Shown piece by piece: positions 5,038-6,062 of a stretch of 6,062 nucleotides of DNA. The notes beneath the pieces were generated by a model that was given only the letters and a program-made list of their open reading frames with translations, did not search any database and was not told where the DNA came from. The first letter of the stretch is position 1. Every line of letters begins with the position of its first letter. The stretch spans positions 1 through 6,062 of the forward strand of contig NHDS01000016.1 in the NCBI GenBank assembly GCA_002167215.1. The letters run 5' to 3'. Source of the stretch: Pelagibacteraceae bacterium TMED65 (lineage in GTDB: Bacteria > Pseudomonadota > Alphaproteobacteria > TMED127). A program made the translations under genes and the position numbers.

Positions 5038-6062
5038 ATGATTATAATTTTGGGTGCAGGAATAATTGGGCTTTTTTCAGCCTATAATTTATTAAAAGTA
5101 GGAAAGAAGATTAAAATCTTTGATTCAAAAAGTATTAAAGCTAACTCAACTAATGCTTCAGTGGGTATGTTGGCGCCAGCAATAGAGTCAAAACCTCAAG
5201 AACTCAAATTATATAATTTAATGAAAGAATCAAAAGATATATGGAATAAATTAAATGATGACAAAAAGTTGAGTAGGGCTATTGGATTAAAAAGTAATAA
5301 TTCATTAATGATAGCATTAAATCATGATGATGAAGAAAGACTTAAATTTAAAAAAGTATACTTTGAAAAAATAGGTTATGATTGCCAATTTTTAAATTCA
5401 GAAGATACATTAAAATTAGAACCTTTTTTAAATTCAAATGTTAAGTCCTCACTTTTATGTGCGAATCAGGATCAAGTTAATCCAGAAAAATTAAAAAAAT
5501 TCTTAATATCAGAGATTAAAAAAATGGGAGGGGAAATTGTCTATGGAGAAAAGATCAAGAAAATTTCTCTACAAGACAACCAATTGCTAAGTGTAAACGG
5601 CATAGATATAAATTTCGAGAAAATAGTTATTTCCTGTGGGTCTTGGAGCAATGAAATAATTTCAAACTCATTTGGATTAAAACTTCCTCTTGTTCCACTA
5701 AAAGGAGTCTCAATTTTAGTCAATTCTATATATGATAAACTCAATCACAACTTATGGTTTAGAAATATTTATGCTGCACCAAGAGATGACGGAATTATTG
5801 CAATTGGTGCCACTGAAGATGAAAAAGGTTTTGATAGTTCAATCAAATTAGATGAATTACATTATTTAACTAAATCTATTTGGGAATCATTCCCCAAATT
5901 AGAGGATCTTAATTTAAGAGAGATAAGGGTAGGTTTAAGGCCAGCTGTAATTGACGGCAATCCAGTTTTAGGTATTTTGCCAAAAGTCTCGTCGAAAATT
6001 ATTTGTGCATTTGGTCATTATCGTCACGGAGTTTTGTTAGCTCCGATAACTGCTAATATTGT
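5038..6062 (+). CDS. thiO: Glycine oxidase ThiO-like FAD-dependent amine oxidase (3' end beyond window)
   Basis: Open from ATG 5038 to the window end: 341 complete codons plus two bases, with no stop. DAO-family flavoenzyme; ThiO oxidises glycine to the imine used to build the thiamine thiazole ring. The FAD dinucleotide-binding motif GAGIIG (6-11) is at the extreme N-terminus. SVGMLAPAIES (41-51), ISCGSWS (198-204), AAPRDDGIIAIGATED (246-261), GLRPAVIDGNPVLG (299-312) and FGHYRHGVLLAPIT (325-338) follow. R301 and R329 match the substrate-carboxylate arginines described near 302 and 329 in Bacillus subtilis glycine oxidase. That makes ThiO more likely than DadA (D-amino acid dehydrogenase) or a sarcosine oxidase. 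Family length is about 340-370 aa, so only a short tail should be missing. The Shine-Dalgarno is weak. thiS, thiG and thiE often follow thiO and may lie just to the right, which is inference. Confidence 0.85.
   Translation, partial: MIIILGAGIIGLFSAYNLLKVGKKIKIFDSKSIKANSTNASVGMLAPAIESKPQELKLYNLMKESKDIWNKLNDDKKLSRAIGLKSNNSLMIALNHDDEERLKFKKVYFEKIGYDCQFLNSEDTLKLEPFLNSNVKSSLLCANQDQVNPEKLKKFLISEIKKMGGEIVYGEKIKKISLQDNQLLSVNGIDINFEKIVISCGSWSNEIISNSFGLKLPLVPLKGVSILVNSIYDKLNHNLWFRNIYAAPRDDGIIAIGATEDEKGFDSSIKLDELHYLTKSIWESFPKLEDLNLREIRVGLRPAVIDGNPVLGILPKVSSKIICAFGHYRHGVLLAPITANI

Noticed and set aside
5541..5744. 67-codon open frame on the minus strand
   Set aside because: It lies wholly inside the well-supported thiO frame on the other strand, has no recognisable motif or ribosome site, and is explained as an antisense shadow of the gene.
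1..6062. A novel defence, mobile or other undescribed multi-gene system
   Set aside because: Every substantial open frame is a recognisable housekeeping enzyme, composition is even, and no repeats, integrase, transposase or orphan cassette is present.

Overview
The window is an AT-rich (about 30% G+C by eye), very densely packed chromosomal segment of housekeeping metabolism. It most likely comes from an alphaproteobacterium with a small, streamlined genome, such as a SAR11/Pelagibacterales-like or other low-GC marine lineage. Three things point there. HemA is the C4-pathway 5-aminolevulinate synthase typical of Alphaproteobacteria. The pdxH-fabI-aroC cluster is, from memory, a recurrent alphaproteobacterial neighbourhood. 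Lysine/asparagine/isoleucine-rich proteins with almost no intergenic DNA fit a streamlined genome. The exact lineage cannot be fixed from sequence alone.

Layout, left to right. (1) Plus strand: the last 29 codons of a polyprenyl synthase (ispA-like), joined by an ATGA overlap to tlyA, an S4-domain rRNA 2'-O-methyltransferase. (2) Minus strand: fabI (enoyl-ACP reductase) then aroC (chorismate synthase), one base apart; aroC converges on tlyA with a 4-base overlap of gene ends. (3) Plus strand: pdxH (pyridoxamine-phosphate oxidase), divergent from fabI across a 74-bp spacer with a good sigma70-like promoter for pdxH and a weaker one for fabI. (4) Minus strand: msrB then hemA, joined by an ATGA overlap lying on an A7 run; hemA and pdxH converge with no base between their stop codons. 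(5) Plus strand: thiO-like glycine oxidase, divergent from msrB across 65 bp and cut by the window end.

The genes feed central biosynthesis: isoprenoids (ispA), fatty acids (fabI), aromatics and folate (aroC), PLP (pdxH), heme (hemA, itself PLP-dependent) and the thiazole of thiamine (thiO). rRNA modification (tlyA) and repair of oxidised methionine (msrB) complete the set. No stretch over 300 bases lacks a gene; the longest gaps are 74 and 65 bp. I see no RNA gene, mobile element, CRISPR array or convincing terminator.

I found no new multi-gene system. The points worth a second look are small: an in-frame A AAA AAA slippery heptamer that would join MsrB to HemA, an MsrB without the usual resolving cysteine, an A10 run inside aroC, ispA directly abutting tlyA with no dxs between them, and gene ends packed so tightly that terminators must lie inside opposing genes or be absent.
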